Assembly (NCBI GenBank): GCA_937980285.1 | Contig: CALJQI010000375.1 | Span: forward strand, 1-6,577 | Length of the DNA stretch: 6,577 nt | DNA from: an uncultured Gammaproteobacteria bacterium | Lineage (GTDB): Bacteria > Pseudomonadota > Gammaproteobacteria > GCA-001735895 | Direction of reading: 5' to 3' | Shown here: positions 5,519 through 6,577 of the stretch, piece after piece | Layout: each line of letters opens with the position of its first letter | Numbering within the stretch: the stretch's first letter is position 1 | The notes under the pieces: generated by a model | What the model saw: the letters and a program-made list of their open reading frames with translations, nothing else | Databases searched by the model: none | What the model was told of the DNA's origin: nothing | Made by a program: the position numbers and the translations under genes

Positions 5519-6577
5519 TCAGAATGTCGGGTCGTAACCCGGAATTGCCTCGCGCAGTTGCGCGTCGATATCTCTGCCGGTCTTGCTCAGCCCCTTCAGG
5601 GTCAGCTCGAAATATATGCTATTGTCGGTTTCGGCGAAATCCTCGAGTTCGTCTCCGCTCTGGCCGGCCAGTATTTTAAGGCCCCAACAGCAGGATTCAT
5701 AGTTAATCCCCAGTAAATTCTCGACGGTTTTCTCGAACTTGAGCGAGTGCTGCGCTTTCGCCACGACAGTCCAGCGTTCGTTAATCGGATAGACCAGCGA
5801 AATCAGCGCCTGTTCCAGTTCTTCTTCCTTGAAATAGTACCCGAGGTTTGCAGCCAGGCCCTGGTTGGCGTAGTTTATCGAAAAATCGCGCTCGTTGATT
5901 TCACTCTGCGCCTGATGGTAAACCAGGCGAGCCGCCAGCCTGGTGCGTGAATTGGGCCAAAGGTCGAGCTCGGTTATGACGTCGGATCTGGAGGCGTCGT
6001 CACGGCTGCCGTCGAGGCTGACCCGCCGGTCGTCGAAGAAAAATATCCGTCCCGCGCGCAACTGCATCAGTTCGTCACCGCTGTCGCTGTGATAGATCCG
6101 GCTGGCCAGGCCGAGTGTGACCTGGTTGGCGTCGCCGATTCGATCGACGCCGGTGAAGCGATTGTTCTTGAACAGGTTGCTGTAGGTGCTGGCGTTTAAC
6201 GAGGTATCGAAATCAGGAATATCGTCCTGATCCTCGAACGGCGTGTGCAGGAAATACAGCCGCGGCTCGAAGGTTTGCAGCCATTGCTTGCGCGAGCCCG
6301 CCGGGCGTTCGAAGATGAGCCCGGTGTCCAGCCCCAGGGTCGGCAGGCTGCGGTTTATCGAATTATCCGCAACGTTATCTTGCAGCCGATAGTCGGTAAC
6401 ACTGAGCTGTAGCGCGGGTTCGAAGAAATACCAGCTGTTGGCGGAGCGCCATTCGAGTGCAGCCTGGACATGGCTGCGAGTGCCGGTGACGCTGTCGTCG
6501 CGGTCAAACTCGACCAGCTCCAGCTGTAGCGGTGTTTCCAGGTTTCCGCGCCAGGGCTCCGGGTTGACGTCCAGAAG
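5519..6577 (-). CDS. lptD: LPS-assembly protein LptD, C-terminal part (partial)
   Basis: The frame is open from the right edge of the window to the TGA at 5521-5519, giving the last 352 residues; the start lies outside. LptD is the outer-membrane beta-barrel that, plugged by the lipoprotein LptE, inserts lipopolysaccharide into the outer leaflet. The sequence has alternating barrel-strand patterns and the family blocks FEPRLYFL (a strand), DQDDIPDFDTS and NRFTGVDRIGDANQVTLGL. Near the end, adjacent cysteines in NYESCCWGLKIL (codons 5692-5687) match the vicinal pair (C724-C725 in E. coli) that forms inter-domain disulfides needed for assembly; the N-terminal partners are outside. The terminus PGYDPTF ends in phenylalanine, as expected for a BAM-recognised barrel. 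It is followed closely by surA, whose product helps fold it. Confidence 0.96.
   Translation of the reverse strand, partial: LLDVNPEPWRGNLETPLQLELVEFDRDDSVTGTRSHVQAALEWRSANSWYFFEPALQLSVTDYRLQDNVADNSINRSLPTLGLDTGLIFERPAGSRKQWLQTFEPRLYFLHTPFEDQDDIPDFDTSLNASTYSNLFKNNRFTGVDRIGDANQVTLGLASRIYHSDSGDELMQLRAGRIFFFDDRRVSLDGSRDDASRSDVITELDLWPNSRTRLAARLVYHQAQSEINERDFSINYANQGLAANLGYYFKEEELEQALISLVYPINERWTVVAKAQHSLKFEKTVENLLGINYESCCWGLKILAGQSGDELEDFAETDNSIYFELTLKGLSKTGRDIDAQLREAIPGYDPTF

Noticed and set aside
3520..5716. Long open frames on the + strand opposite pdxA, surA and lptD
   Set aside because: They are antisense shadows of well-identified genes, with Arg/Ser/Cys-rich low-plausibility translations and no recognisable domains.

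Overview
The window looks like a chromosomal segment of a gammaproteobacterium of moderate to slightly high GC content. The evidence is gene content and order. The minus strand carries the classic outer-membrane biogenesis cluster lptD-surA-pdxA-rsmA, and the left edge carries the C-terminal end of apaH, a frequent member of the same neighbourhood. The sequence alone does not fix genus or family. Pairing this cluster with folA and with accessory FHA and FecR genes suggests a lineage other than the enterobacteria.

Layout from left to right: (1) the 3' end of apaH on the + strand (1-162). (2) An intergenic stretch, then a possible small ORF (302-415, +) whose stop overlaps the start of the next gene. 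(3) A gene (408-1424, +) for an exported protein with a LysM-like segment, a FecR domain and a C-terminal hydrophobic segment. (4) A 180-base convergent intergenic region with one weak terminator candidate for each strand. (5) A small stand-alone FHA-domain gene (1605-1931, -). (6) A compact minus-strand operon read right to left: lptD (start outside the window), surA, pdxA, rsmA and folA.

The operon joins outer-membrane assembly (LptD inserts LPS; SurA is the periplasmic chaperone for outer-membrane proteins, including LptD) to vitamin B6 synthesis (PdxA), ribosome maturation (RsmA) and folate metabolism (FolA). The last four genes are packed tightly: surA starts 16 bases after lptD stops, and the surA/pdxA, pdxA/rsmA and rsmA/folA junctions overlap by 8, 17 and 4 bases. 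Strong Shine-Dalgarno sequences are lacking at these junctions, which suggests coupled translation. The FHA gene differs: it has a 48-base gap, a strong AGGAGG and a plausible promoter of its own inside the folA tail.

The least ordinary part is the 163-1931 block. It lies between apaH and folA, where a FecR/LysM envelope protein and an FHA protein sit convergently, and apaG is absent from its usual place after rsmA. I see no CRISPR array, tRNA, rRNA, insertion sequence or prophage, and no convincing new multi-gene system. Most of the window is conserved housekeeping sequence.
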